Shown here: positions 10,601-23,203 of the stretch, one piece after another | Layout of the letters: each line of letters begins with the position of its first letter | How positions within the stretch are numbered: the stretch's first letter is position 1 | Assembly (NCBI GenBank): GCA_047495785.1 | Contig: JBLDXI010000056.1 | Span: forward strand, 558,001-622,000 | DNA length: 64,000 nucleotides | Direction of reading: 5' to 3' | DNA from: Lepidodermella squamata | Taxonomy: Eukaryota > Gastrotricha | Translations under genes and position numbers: made by a program | Notes under the pieces: model-generated | Database searches by the model: none | The model's input: only the letters and a program-made list of their open reading frames with translations | What the model was told of the DNA's origin: nothing

Positions 10601-11245
10601 ATGGGTGGACTGTTTTCCAAGTTGGGCAAGCGCCCATTGCGGATTTTACTGTTGGGACTGGACTCAGCTGGAAAGACTACTCTTCTGCGATATTTGACAG
10701 GAGAGGGTAATGCTAATCGGCAAGCCCCGGAACCTACTGTCGGCTTCAGTGTAGAGACAGTTCGCGTAAAGAAAACCAGACTGGATGTATGGGACTTGGG
10801 TAAGTATTCACTTTGTTTAATTATCATTTTTCGATCATTCAACATGTGCTCCAATCTAGGTGGTCAAGAGCGTCAGCGAGTATTATGGAGGCATTATTTT
10901 GCCGGAACGAATGCATTAATATTTGTGATAGACTCAACAGACGAAGAGCGTTTAGTGGAGGCTCGCGAAGAGCTCGATCGATTATTACATGAACGAGATT
11001 TGCTTCAATGCACTGTTTTGATAATGGCCAACAAGCAGGATTCACCAAATGCAATGCCAAAAGATGTGATAGTTCAACGTCTTCAATTACAACCAGGTCG
11101 TGATGGAGTATTTGAATTTAACAATCATAAATGCAACGTTATGCCGGTCGCTGGTGTAACTGGACAAGGTGTGGATCAAGCTTTAACTTGGCTATTGGCT
11201 AATACTTCTGATAAGAAGAAAGCTTCTACTACTAAACGGAAGTGA
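10601..11245 (+). CDS. ARF/ARL-family small GTPase, divergent member, 194 aa
   Basis: Two exons, 10601-10799 and 10860-11245 (60-nt GT-AG intron), give a 585-nt frame. The GTP-binding motifs are P-loop GLDSAGKTT (19-27), switch-1 threonine in PTVGF, switch-2 WDLGGQE (64-70) and NKQD (124-127). An Arf-type Gly2 after Met1 (MGGLFSKL) is a candidate N-myristoylation site, so membrane association is likely. The start at 10,601 is chosen over the upstream in-frame ATG at 10,577 because it places Gly2 correctly. The core (IFVIDSTDEERL, ANKQDSPNAM) is closer to ARF/ARL1 types than to ARL2/3, but WDLGGQE replaces the usual WDVGGQ and the G5 region reads VAGVTGQG. The tail is Lys-rich (KKKASTTKRK). 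I do not assign a subfamily. Confidence 0.9.
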   Translation: MGGLFSKLGKRPLRILLLGLDSAGKTTLLRYLTGEGNANRQAPEPTVGFSVETVRVKKTRLDVWDLGKYSLCLIIIFRSFNMCSNLGGQERQRVLWRHYFAGTNALIFVIDSTDEERLVEAREELDRLLHERDLLQCTVLIMANKQDSPNAMPKDVIVQRLQLQPGRDGVFEFNNHKCNVMPVAGVTGQGVDQALTWLLANTSDKKKASTTKRK

Positions 11246-11489
11246 TCGTGTGATTGCTGTGATCGCAATTTCTCCTCCATCTGCTTATTCGGATCCGATT
11301 GATTATCGGATGGCTACAATGTGATGAGCTGTAATATGTAAATCAGTTAATCAAAAGGCATAAAACCAAGGGCTTGTGCTATAACTTTCTCTGAAACACC
11401 TATAACTCTTCCTCTTGCCCGCATTCACTTTTTTATTCTGTCGAAGACAAATATTATATACCTACGTATTATCAACTCGATATTGTTGA

Positions 11490-11495
11490 ATTAAA
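11490..11495 (+). terminator. Candidate polyadenylation signal of the ARF-like gene
   Basis: ATTAAA occurs 245 nt past the stop and 73 nt before the EMC5 start codon. No AATAAA is nearer. It is the common variant hexamer. Confidence 0.4.
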
Positions 11496-11567
11496 GCGGA
11501 TGATGCTGCTTGCTTATTTCTGTTAATTTGTTAATCTGTTATTAGGTACAGAGTATTACACATTTTA

Positions 11568-11879
11568 ATGCATCCAACTTTGGGACGTATCACTCTCGGC
11601 TTAGGCTTACTCTTCTTCGGCCATGCCTGCTTCTCAGCCATTCAATTTCAGTCTTTCGTAGCGGTCATGGAGCTGCAAGAAGCTGTTCGATTACCGCTCG
11701 ACATAATCGTTGAAAGTCTTATAGGCATGTTTCTAGCCAGCATTGGTGCCGTGGTGCTCAGTGGAAAGCTGAAGCCTTTGGACCCGTCTCGCGAGTACTC
11801 GGAGAAAACCTGGGACGAGCTCTCGAATCTGCCCTCGTTCAACCAATTCAACCACAGAGGTTCGCTCATTTTCCGATAG
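11568..11879 (+). CDS. MMGT1: ER membrane protein complex subunit 5 (EMC5/MMGT1), 103 aa
   Basis: EMC5 is a small core subunit of the ER membrane insertase complex, first described as a membrane magnesium transporter. The single exon encodes two hydrophobic segments, about residues 5-25 and 45-66. The family landmarks are HACFSAIQ in place of HAAFSAAQ, LPLDII after the first helix, and a C-terminal PSFNQFNHRGSLIFR that matches the conserved FNHRG..LFR box. The protein stops directly after that box, whereas the human protein has about 30 more residues. It lies between the ARF-like gene and DNAJC13 on the same strand, and no intron is needed. Confidence 0.9.
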   Translation: MHPTLGRITLGLGLLFFGHACFSAIQFQSFVAVMELQEAVRLPLDIIVESLIGMFLASIGAVVLSGKLKPLDPSREYSEKTWDELSNLPSFNQFNHRGSLIFR

Positions 11880-12014
11880 CGAAATTCTATGCAGATTGAA
11901 ATATTACGCTTTGTTTAGGTCAAAAGCTCAAAGGAATCTAGTCATCACGAGACCTCTGTTATTCTTGTTTTGATAATTTAAATTTAAGCTGTTAAAAAAG
12001 CTCAAAATGAATGA

Positions 12015-12020
12015 AATAAA
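12015..12020 (+). terminator. Polyadenylation signal of EMC5
   Basis: AATAAA lies 136 nt after the EMC5 stop. The DNAJC13 start codon is 247 nt further on, which leaves a very short promoter interval for DNAJC13. Confidence 0.6.
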
Positions 12021-12266
12021 ACAACAAATTGTATGTGACGGCTTGCTTTATTTAACCTTACTTTGCTTTGATAGAGGACACTTTAAAAACTTGAAACTGT
12101 GTGCAATAACCGTGTGCAATACTTCCCCTGCCTTGCGAGCTAACAAACGGAAGCAAAGCATCTTTACCCATCCATCCACTCACAAAAAACGATAGATCGA
12201 AATAGCGATTCCGATTACGGGACAGACAGAGTGCTTTGCTGCTGATTGCTGATTGAGGAGTAGAAA

Positions 12267-15200
12267 ATGCCGGAAAACAACGGACAGCAACAAAATGCGC
12301 CGGGCTCGACGATGGCGAGCCTCGAATCGCGCGACTGCGTGTCTTTCCTGCTGACAAAACACTCGTGGCGCGGCAAACTGCGGCGCGTCTACTCGATCGG
12401 GCCGGCCGGCATCGTGACATCGAACCCGCAGACGCTGGAGGTGACGAACCGATGGGGTTGGTCGGACGTGTTCGGCGTGGTGCTGAATCCGAAAGTGCCG
12501 AACGAATTCACGCTGACGGTGCGCAAGGACCGCACGTCGCGCGACTCGATGCGCTTCTCGACCGAGTACCGCGCCGAGGTGCTCGTCGAGTGCCTGCGCT
12601 ACTGGCGCAAGTTCGCTGAGTCGCCGCTCGGCCGCGCCGGCACCAACGCCCGCCGCTTCGGCGCCACTAAACTACACTGGTCCGGCCAGTCGCTAGGCAT
12701 CGCCCTTGAGGTACTCATTTATTTTCTTTTGCGTTTCAAAAGCGTTTCAAAATCTTCAAAATTTTCCGGAATTTAGCTGAAATTAGGTTCCACGCAGAAT
12801 AATTGAATGCGCAAATTGGTTTTCTGAATCTCTCTGAAGATTCTCAGTTTTGCGCAAAATATTAGGCGATTTGATTCATTTTCAATATCTTTCCTTTCAA
12901 GTCTCGTTGCAATTAAATGCTCTATATAATCTGTATACTTTGTAGGTGGCTCCCGGCGCGTTGGAGCAATTCGACGTGTCGAACGGGCACTTGCTGTCGG
13001 CGTTCGCGTACACGGACGTGCACAGCCTGGCGCTGCTGAGCGAGTTCTCGCAGCCGGGCGTCGCGCTCGTCATGCACTCGTACGGCAAGCTGTACGGCTT
13101 TTTGTTCTCGGACACGGGCGCCCGCGACGCCTTCATCGGCGCCGTGCAAGAGGCCGCCGCCACCTACGTCGGGCACGCGCTCAAAGTCGCGAAAGAGCCC
13201 GTCACCAAGGACGTGTTCTTCGACAACAAATACGGCCGCTTCTCGGCCGACGAGTCGATGACCAGCTATGCCGAATTTACGGTCACTAAATTATCAAGTA
13301 AGTTTCCTGCGTTCATTCAAACATTCTTGACTTGAATGATTTCACTTTCGAAATGTTATTAATTTTGTCCCGCAATTAAATGATTGTTGTGTTGTTGTTG
13401 TTATGATGTAACCAGGAGGTGAGACTTGAGGTTGATTTAATGCTTGGTGATGGGTGAAAGGAAACAATGGGCGTTTTGCGCTTTTTCTGAAACTGCATCA
13501 CATTTTTGCTATCATCTTGCTTACAAACCGCGTGTCCCACAATTAACGATACCAAAGAAAAAATGATCGATCAGAAATTAGAAATCCCAACTCGAAAATC
13601 CACCATTGAATGAATATTAAACTGGAATTAAGTAGCCGCAGAGAAATTCGGTCCAACGACGTATGATACCGATAATTTCCGAACCATTTATGTAATCGGG
13701 GTGTTATAATCTAGGTTTTTCCGGTCAATTATGAATTTGTTCGATGAAGGGTTGGTAATGCTTTTCGGCTGGTTTGATTTTAGTCAAAAAAGACAAATTG
13801 CGCTTGTTGCGGGATACGCTATTCATAAAGTCTAGTAGTAATTTAAAGCCTAATGCCTATGTAATACGTATAATATGTTTGATATTGCAGCTCGCCTGGG
13901 GCAGTCGGTGCGGCGGCTGCTGGGCCTGTCGGACTCGTGCCTGATCGAGCGCGACCCGGCAACGTACAACGTGGTGACGCTGAAGCCGCTGGGCGACATC
14001 GTGTCGCTGGTGCGCGACCCGGAGGACGCGCAGCGCTTCTCGGTCGAGTTCGTCAACTACGCGACGCGGACGTACCTGTCGACGGAGCGCGACGCCCTGC
14101 TCGCGTCCATCGTCGACGGCGTGCGCGGCTCGGGCAACCTGGACGTGTTCGTGCGGAAGCGGCCGACGCCGTACGGCTACCGCCTCGGCTTCATGCGCTT
14201 CGCCGTCGAGGAGGAGATCGAGTCGCAGCACCTGAAGTTCGTCGTCAGCCCGCCGTCGAACATGTCGTGGCTGGAGGTGCTGCTGCGCTTCAACGCCAAC
14301 ATCGCGTACTCGGGCCTGCTGCACTCGGTGACGCAGGAGGGCATCTTCGCCGAGAACAAGGAGAAGCTCATCCTCGCCGCACTCACGGCCCTCATGCAGA
14401 CGGACACGTTCGCCACGCTGGCGCAGCAACAGCCCAACAGGCCAACAACAACAACCGCCGTGCAACAACCGGCTGCCATTCAGCAAGCTAATGCGGCCAC
14501 TACGACGGTTGCAGTGCAACAAAACGGCGGTGGCGACGAGTCAACAACGGCTACAACTACTACAACACCGACGCCTGCACCCGCTCCAGCGCCAGCGCAA
14601 CCGCCGCTGCAAGTTACCCCCGCGTCGGCAGCCGCTGAAACCATCGAAGCGGAACTGCACGCCTTCCGCCGGCTCATGGCGTCGAAAGCCGGCTTCATGG
14701 CATTCACGCGCCTGCGCAACCTCCGCGAATTTCTCGGCGTCAAGGTACCACCATCATTTTGCATCTTGAGTTCCTTTTCTTATACCTTGGTTGTATCTCG
14801 AACGAGCACTTTTATTAGGGCTTGTTCGAATTTCATAAAAATGCTAATTAGTAATGAATTAAAAAAGCGGAGAAGCTTGGTGGAAAACGAGTTGGATGTG
14901 TAAATTTAAGAATGCTTCGGTGTGTAGCTCCTGTAAGGCACTCAGCGTGCTCTAGCTGTATATTTAAGAGGTTTGTTATGTTCGCTCAGCCTCTTAAAGC
15001 CTAAGACCTCACCTAACTTTCTAATCAAACATCAAGCAGTAATATCGAATTTCGCATGCTCGCCATGGATCGACTGTGATAGTAGGGCTGTGGTAGATGA
15101 AAGCTTCTAGCACCTATCAAGAATAAGGCAATTGAATAAGTATTCATATTTGCTTGAAGTAGGGCAGGAAGCGGGTAGCGGTCCCTAAGAAAGTTTTCAA

Positions 15201-18200
15201 ATTGAGGTAGTAGAGGTGGCTACTGAAATCGGTTACGATTAAACTTGAAAATAATGTCTAATATTGTTCGATTTGTTTAGGTCGTGCGAGCGGTGCGTTG
15301 CGGCGACGACGCATTGGCGCACGCCGCCATCGACATGATCACGGCGTGCATGGCGCCGATGCACGCCGACTTCGACCTGCGCCAGGAACAGCTCAACAAG
15401 TCGTCGATCCTGTCGTCGCGCACCTTCGTCGAGTCCCTCCTCGACGCCATGGCGCTGCACATCAACCGCACGACGGGCGCGCTCTACATCGCCGCGATGC
15501 TCGACCTGTTGACCTTCACGCTGTCGCCGCCGTACTCGGAGACCACCGACGCGGCGCAGTTCGACGCCGTGCTCGACGCCGCCGGCAACATCGGCCGCGA
15601 GCTCTACCGCCTGTTCCAGCACCCGTCCGTCGCCATCGTGAAAGGCGCCGGGCTCGTCGTCAAGGCGATGATCGAGGAGGGCGACGAGGCGACCTCCGCG
15701 AAAATGCAGGAACTGGCGCTGGCGGAGGGCGCGCTGCCCCGCCACCTGCTCACCGCGCTCTTCACGCAGCCGGCGTCGGCGTCGGACACGCGGGCGCTCG
15801 CCTCGCGCCAACTCTCGCGCCACCTCGTCGCCATCTGGGCGACCGGCAACGAAATGGCGACGTCGATGCTGCGCCGCACCTTCCCGGCCGGCCTCGCCGA
15901 CTTCCTCGGCTCGGACGACCCGGTGCCGAGCGACGCGGAGGGCGACAAACTACACCAGCGCGACAACCTGAAGAGCGCCATGGGCCGGTCGAAGACGGGC
16001 CTGCTGCCGGCCCTGACGCCTCAGCTGCGCCAACTCGAACGCCACTTCGACGGGCTGATGACGCACTGGCGCGTGCGGCTACAGGCGCAGTGGAACACGG
16101 CGGCGCAGGTGGCGGGCGCGAAGCTGGAGATGCCGCAGCTGACGAAGCTGGCGATCGCGCCCGCCGCGCCGCCGCCGCCCAAGCCGGAGGAGCGGCCGGT
16201 GGTGCTGCGCAAACGCCGCCAGGCCGTCAACGTGGTCGCGAACTGGGACCTGTTCTACTACCATTTCGCGCAGGACCACGCGCGGCCAAACCTCATCTGG
16301 AACCTGAAGACGCGCTCCGAGCTGCGGCAGGCGCTCGAGAACGAGGTGCGCGGGCTCGCCGTCGACGTCGAGCTGTCGGGGCCGGCGTTCCGCATCGCGT
16401 GGAACCACGCCGAGTTCGCCGTCGCGTACGAGTGCCTGAAAGACGAGATCCGCATCGGCGACTTCTACCTGCGGCTGCTGCTCGAGGAGGAGCAGGCGTC
16501 GGAGGCGGGCCAATTGCTGAAGCAGCAACTGACGGAGATCGCGCGCGCCAAGGAGCTGTTCTTCGAGGTGTACCACCGGTTCCTGATCGCGCACAAGACG
16601 GCGATGCGGTCGCTGTGCCTGCAGGCGCTCGCCATCGTGTATGGCCGCTGCCACGGCGACATTGGGCCCTTCTCCGATACGCGCTTCGTCGTATCGATGC
16701 TGTCGCGGTCGACGGATCGGTTGGAGCGCGACCGACTCGTCGGCTTCATCGCCAAGTTGATGTTGTGCCGCGAGAACGCGCGCGAACTCATCGACGAAAA
16801 CGGGCTGCGCATCCTTGTCGACTTGGTCACCCTGGCGCACTTGCACACGCAGCGCGCGACCGTGCCGATGCAGTCGAACGTACTGGAGGCCGGGCCGTCG
16901 GCGGGCAAGCGCGGCGACACCGAAAAGGAATGGTTCTACCTGTCTGCCCCGGCGCAGGGCGGCGAAGCTAGTCAGCAGCAGCAGACGCCTAGCAGTAGCA
17001 ACAAAGTGGGTCCGTTGTCGTGGACCGAGTTGAAGGAGGCCGTCGCGGAAGGGCTGGTCACGGCGAAGACGCAGGTGTGGGTGCCGGGGCTGGCGGGGTG
17101 GCGGCCGGCCGCCGAGGTGCCGCAGGTGCGGTGGTCGTGCCTGGCGACGGGCACGCCGGTGTACACGGAGTCGGAACTCGCCGCCGCCATCCTGTCGATC
17201 CTGCAGCGCGTGCTGTCGTACTACCCGCCGCGCGACGCCTTCGACGCCGTCATCCGGCCCGTCGCCAAGGCGCGCCAGGTGCTGTCGGACGCGACGTGCC
17301 TGCCGCACATCGTGCAACTGCTGCTCACGTTCGACCCGCTGCTCGTCGAACGCACCACCTCCCTGCTGCACTCCATCATCGTCGACAACCCCGTACGTAA
17401 CGTCTTTCTATATTATATTCTATACGTCTTCAATTCAATTGATTTGCAAGCGAGTAATAATAGTCTTGTAACGACATAAGAATAGTAGTATAGTATAGTA
17501 GTCGGGTGCCGCCGAATGACACCGAAAGATTGCAAAGGGGGAAAATGCTTTCTACCATCAATTTTGGGGTTTTCACTATCAAATTAGCGCTTTCACCAAC
17601 GAAACGGAAACAGCCATCAATTGTATGTACTTTTGTCAACAGAACGGGTTTTTTCTCCAACAAATCCGAAAATACCCGCTGATTTAGTCGAAAGCTGTTC
17701 AAAACATAGCCAAATGGCGTGCCATATCGTTGGCGCGGACGGAAATTTCGGCTTTGGGATTTTTCATGTCACTTTTGAAGTGAAAGTCTTATTCATGTCA
17801 ATTATAAAGCATGAAATCTCCATACTTTCATATAATTATTACCTTATAGTATTACCTTAAAACTGACATGAGCAGGCTCTAATTCCTCTGCCATTGTGTG
17901 ACCACTTTTTACTATGTGCATGACTTTTCCATGCAAAAGCATAGGAGAAAGAAATTAGCACGCTCAAGTGCGCTGACGTGGTTCGCCAAGTCTCGAACAG
18001 CTTTCGACTAAATCAGCGGGAATTCTCGGATTCGTTTGAGAGAAAATCCATCTTGCTGGCGAAAACGTCTAAATTGATGGCGGTTGAGGTTTTTTTGGCG
18101 AAAGCCACAAAATTGATGGTAGAAAGCATTTTCCCCTTGCAAAATAACGAGACGGAAACTGATATAGCCACACCATGAAAAGCTGACATGACTATTTTCT

Positions 18201-21200
18201 CGACAAAATCTTAGGGTAGAGCCTCAAAACGCGAAAAGCCAGTATGTAAGACATGTTTTACGCGAATATCTAAATTATTGCGATATAGATGGAGCGCATC
18301 ATCCGTGTGATTGTTATTTTGCGATATGGATTTTTACAAGTATTCGAAAATAATGTTGATTGTCTGTTACATAATATTACAGATACTGCCGCGTTTCTTC
18401 CTGAGCGGCGCGTTCTTCTTCCTGCTGATGTACACGGGCTCGAACGTGATGCCGATGGCGAACCTGCTGAAATACGCGCACACGAAGCAGGCGTTCCGGT
18501 CGGACGAGCCGGCGGCATCGACGTCGGAGCTGCTCGCGCGCTCCATCCTGTCGCCGATGCTGCCCGAGGCGATGGTGTACTACCTGGAGAACTACCCGGT
18601 CGAGGAGTTCGCCCGCGTCTACCTCGGCGACTTCGACACGCCCGAGGCGATCTGGAACGCGGACATGCGCCGCTACCTGATCCAGCGCATCGCCCTGCAC
18701 CTCGCCGACTACTCGCCGCGCCTGCTCACCAACACGCGCCTGCCCTACCCGTACTGTGCCATTCCACACGTTGCCTATCCGGTAAGTTGTTATCCTATTT
18801 AACAACACATATCTAAGTTCATTGTTGTATATTCATAACTAGCAACTGGAGCGTGAACTGTTCTGCGGCCAGTACTACCTGCGGCACCTGTGCGACACGG
18901 CGCGCTTCCCCGACTGGCCGATCCGCGAACCGGTCGCCCTACTCAAAGCCGTGCTCGAGGCGTGGCGCAGCGAGGTGGAGAAGAAGCCGGCGGCGATGAG
19001 CGTCGGCGACGCGCTCGAGACGCTGAAGCTGGACCGCACGACGCCGGTGGAGGATGCGCCGGCGATCCGACGCGCCTACTTCCGCCTCGCGCAAAAGTAC
19101 CACCCGGACAAGAACCCGTCGCCCGAGGCGCGCGAGCTCTTCGAGACCGTCAACAAGGCGTACGAGTTCCTGTGCTCGAAGGAGCGCCTCGCCTCCGGGC
19201 CCGACCTCAACAACATCTCGCTGATCCTGCGCGCGCAGTCCATCCTGTTCGAGCGCTACGCCGACGTCCTCCGCCCGTACAAGTACGCCGGCTACACGCA
19301 GCTCATCGCAACCATTGGTTAGTTGCAGCCTTTTATACCTACATACATAACTACCTCAGCCTACCCAATCTTCTCCTCTCATCAACTAATGTAGTATAGA
19401 GAATGAAAATTTGCTTTTTCTCTTCCCAATCGTTTGAATTTTTCAACTATAGTCATATGGTGAGGGTCCCGAAATATTGGAACGCAAATTATTGGTAATG
19501 CGAATTTGAAAACCTAGCACACATTTAAGTTTTTCAAATGTTCGAAAAATCTAATTGTGACCATCTTCGACTCATTTTCCAAAAAGAGTTATCGGTCAAG
19601 GTCAAGAATAATCAATAATTGACTTTTTCAATGAATTTCAAATTTCAAAATAAGTGCTAAACTGTTTTTGTCAACTTTTGCAGAGCTGGAAACCAACGAC
19701 GATCAGTTGTTTTCGAAAGGCGTCTCGCTGCTGGCGGATGCGACCGAACTGGCGGTAAGTTGTGCTAACGACTATCATTTTACTATTGGTGCTATTGAAA
19801 ACGTGTTAACAGTACTGGACAATGCGGTGCAGTCCGTTGAACGCGGAAGAGCTGCGGCGCGAGAACGGACTGGCGTCGCTGCAGAAGGCGTTCTCGCGGT
19901 GCGTCGCCGTGCTGGGCGCGTCGTCGAAGCCGGACGACACGGCGGCGGCGGTGTGCACGAACGTGGCGCGGTGCTACGCCGTCGCGGCGTCCTTCCCCGC
20001 CGGCCGCCTCGTGCTGTACGCGGACGCGAGCGTCGTCGCCGACCTGTGCCGCGCGCTCTACTTCGCGCACCTGACGCGGCTGTGCGCGGCCGTGGCGGAG
20101 GCGATCGGCCAGCTCGCCGAGTCGTCGGAACTCGTGACGGCGCTGCTGCACGCCGGCGCGCTCTACCACCTGCTGCTCCGCCTCTTCGACTACGACTGGA
20201 CGCTGGAGGAGGGCGGCGTGGAGAAGGGCCGCGACTCGAACCGCCAGGAGCTGGCGAACGAGCTCGCGCGCCACTGCTACGGCGCCGTCGTGCGCATGGC
20301 CGGCTACGCGGTCGAGCGCGACCACGTCACGCTCGCGCACCTCGACGTGCGCAAGTGCCTGCGCCCGATGCTGACGCCGTACGTGTGCGCGCGCTCGCAG
20401 GTGAGCACCGACACGGGCAAGGCGCCGCTGGACGCCAACGCCGTCCTCAAACTGCTCAACTCGAATTCGGAGACGCCGCTGTTCATCTGGAACAACGCGC
20501 TGCGCTCCGAGCTCATGGCGTACCTCGCGCACGAGCAGCAGCGGAAGGTGCGCACGGGCGAGTGCGACCCCACGCTCGGCGCCGCCTTCGAGTTCGAAGA
20601 CCTCAAGAACGAACTGGTCGTCGGCGATGTGTACCTGCGCGTGTACAATGCCCAGCCGACCTTCGTCGTCGACGACCCGCGCACCTTCGCCCTGCGCCTG
20701 CTCGACTTCGTCGGCTCGCAGACGCAGTACCTGCTGTCGCTCGACAACATGTCCAACAACGCAGCAGCTGCCGCCGCGTCTTCGTCATCGCCGCAACCAC
20801 AGCAGCATGGCGGAATACTGCAACCGACGCCCGTTGTCAGCAACGTCATGGACAGCCCTGGTGACAATCTACCGGCGCCACTCGTGCCCACCCCAGCCGG
20901 GCCTCTGGCTAGTAGTAAGCCGAAAGCAATGTCACCGCAACCAGCAGCCGCCCCGCAGTCGCCGACCACGGCTGCGTCGGCGGCGATCAGCGTGCAAGAA
21001 CGCGTGGAGCGCATCGAAGCGGCGCTGGAGGCGCTGCGCAACGTGCTGACGCACAACGCCGGCATCGAGGCGGTGTGCATCGGCCACTTCCGCATGCTGC
21101 TCAGTCTGCTGCTGCTGCCGGGCGCGTCGGCGCGCGTGCACCTGCACGCCGTCGAGATCGTGAGCCGCGTCGCGTCGAACGGGGACTGCGTCACCGACCT

Positions 21201-23203
21201 CGCGGCCGCCGACATGCTGCACTGCCTGCTGTGCGCCTCGCACTCGACCATGCCGCTCGCCAGCGCGTCGAAAGACAACGCGCCGCTGCAGCTGCTGCTC
21301 GAGACACTCGCCGCGCTCATGGTGTCGTCGCGCATCGTCAAGGAGGCGATCGCCAAGGGCGCGCTCGTCTACTGCCTCGACGTGTTCATCGGCCACCCGA
21401 ACGCCGAACTGCGCGCACTCGCCGCCACTCTGCTATCGCGCATGTAAGTCTACTTGCTGTTTTACTTTTACCTTATTACGAGTTGTGTTGGCTTGGCGGG
21501 AACTGACTATAGTGAAAATGAGGTGAACCACCAGGCATACGTAACTACATTTGCTCATAATAGGCCAGTCATGTTCTATGCTGATTCTAGCTGATATCGG
21601 ATAATCACTTGGGAACTTTATCATTAGTTATCAGATGGCTGTTTCCTATCACAGACTGTTGACAATTAGAAGCGAGGAGATTTGCGAATTTTCCAAGGAA
21701 ATCGCAAATTTTGCGTGTTGTTTTTGAAATTATCGATCCTGACTTGGACTTTGCGCGAGACCTGTTTCTAGTAGATTTTGAAAGCTACACGAGCATCTCA
21801 CATTGTTAGAAAGTTTCGCCCAACTCGTCTTGATCACTTGTTGGCGGTCTCATGTTACTCAAGTGTGGAATATTTTTGGAAAACGCTCAAAATACATAGC
21901 TTTTGTAGCTCCTGAAGATCGAGGCAACCAAAACATTCCTTTTGAAAACAACATGCGTTAAATTCACAAAACTTTATTATTTACCCGATTATTCTTCCTC
22001 TTAAAACACGTTGTTTTCTTGTATAGGCTTGCGGACAAGCTGCACGGGCCGCGCGTTCGCATATTGCTGGCGAAATTCCTGCCGGTGATATTCGCGGACG
22101 CGATGCGGGACGCACCCGACACGGCGTGCCACCTGTTCGACAACAACCAGGAGAACCCGGAGCTGATCTGGAACGACGACAGCCGGCGGCGCGTGACCAG
22201 TGCCGTGGGCAAGCTGTCGCAGTCGCTGCTGGCGAAGCACCGCCGCATGGGCGCCGCGCCGTCGGAGCTGCGCTTCGAGCCCACCGACGCCGAACTCGCG
22301 CCCGTGCTCGCCGAGCTCAACGACGAGGTGACGGTGGCCGGCGTGTACCTACGCCTGTACCTCGCCAACCCCGGCTGGGTGCTGCGCCGGCCGCGCGAGT
22401 TCCTCGTCGAGCTCATGGAGCGCTGGTCGTCGGAAGCCGAGCAGATCAACAACGGCCAGCAGGCGCAGTCGGACCTGCTCGAGACGCTGACGCGGAGTGT
22501 CGTCGTGTGCCTGGCGACGCAGCCGGGCCTCGTCGACCAGCTGCCGGCCATGGGCTCGCTGCCGCGCTTCGTCTCGCTCATGAACAGCGCGCGCTCGCAG
22601 CAGTCGGCCGCCGCGTGCCTGCGCGTGCTGCAGCCGATGGCCGGCAACAGTGGGGTCGCCTCCGCGCTCGCGCACATCGACGCGTGCTGCGGCGCCATCA
22701 AGACGGCGATGCGCACCGCCAAGACGGCGGCGATCGGCTCCAGCGCCGAAGCGTTGTCTGCGCTGTTCTCGCACCGCGAAGAGGCGTTCGGCGTGCAGGC
22801 GCTGCGCGTCGAGCTCGTGCCGTTCCTGGTGCGCGTGCTCGAGGTGCCGCTGAGCGGCGTCGACGGCGCCTCTGCCGTGAAGGCGCACATCGTGAACGCG
22901 CTCAAGGCGCTGGCGGCGCTGCCGCTGAACGGCGCCGCCATCAGCGAGCAGCTTGCCAAGTCGCCGGCGTGGAAGGACTACGCCGACCAGCGCCACGACC
23001 TGTTCATCGCCGACGCGCCCAAACTGGCGGCGCTTGCAGCCCCGACCACGGCCGGCTACCTGACGGCGGCGACGGGCGGCTCGAACCTGGCGCCACGCAC
23101 CGCGGCGTCGGCGCTGTCGGCGGCGGACGCGGGCGGGCCGATGGCGATCATGGCGCCGCCGACGTCGAGCGCCTACGCCAACTTGCAGCCGCCCGACTTC
23201 TAG
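12267..23203 (+). CDS. DNAJC13: DnaJ homologue subfamily C member 13 (DNAJC13 / RME-8), 9 exons, 2,504 aa
   Basis: RME-8 is a large endosomal co-chaperone that recruits Hsc70 and works with retromer/SNX1 in sorting and clathrin uncoating. Exons: 12267-12710, 12946-13297, 13891-14744, 15281-17392, 18383-18781, 18843-19317, 19684-19754, 19813-21443, 22027-23203. They total 7,515 nt with all phases matching. Landmarks are an N-terminal PH-like region ([16 protein letters not shown]), a GYF_2-like domain at about 1,099-1,165 (EWFYLS ... [10 protein letters not shown]), and a central J domain with HPD at 1,474-1,476 ([17 protein letters not shown]). The four IWN repeats expected of RME-8 lie near 889 (NLIWN), 1,343 (EAIWN), 1,793 (LFIWN) and 2,159 (ELIWN). 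The C-terminus keeps the GYLTA motif. The protein is longer than human (about 2,240 aa), largely from low-complexity inserts in exons 3 and 8 rich in Ala, Thr, Gln and Pro. Exons are strongly GC-rich against AT-rich introns. Confidence 0.96.
17530..18143. repeat. Foldback (inverted-repeat) element in DNAJC13 intron 4
   Basis: Two imperfect inverted arms of about 150-170 bp lie at 17,530-17,700 and 17,995-18,143, separated by about 294 bp. Both contain the same landmarks in opposite orientation: GAACAGCTTTCGACTAAATC, CAAATCCGA-like and ACCATCAATTTTG-like pieces, and an end at TTGCAAAGGGG/CCCCTTGCAAAA. This is typical of a foldback/MITE-type non-autonomous element. No clear target-site duplication was found. 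It accounts for most of this intron's length (990 nt). Confidence 0.7.

Noticed and set aside
12007-12195. 62-codon ORF between EMC5 and DNAJC13
   Set aside because: It overlaps the EMC5 polyadenylation signal, has no domain, and fits 3' UTR/promoter sequence better.
15239-17371. Long antisense and alternative-frame ORFs over DNAJC13 exons
   Set aside because: They are Arg/Ala/Gly-rich shadows of GC-rich codons, and the sense frame matches RME-8 throughout.
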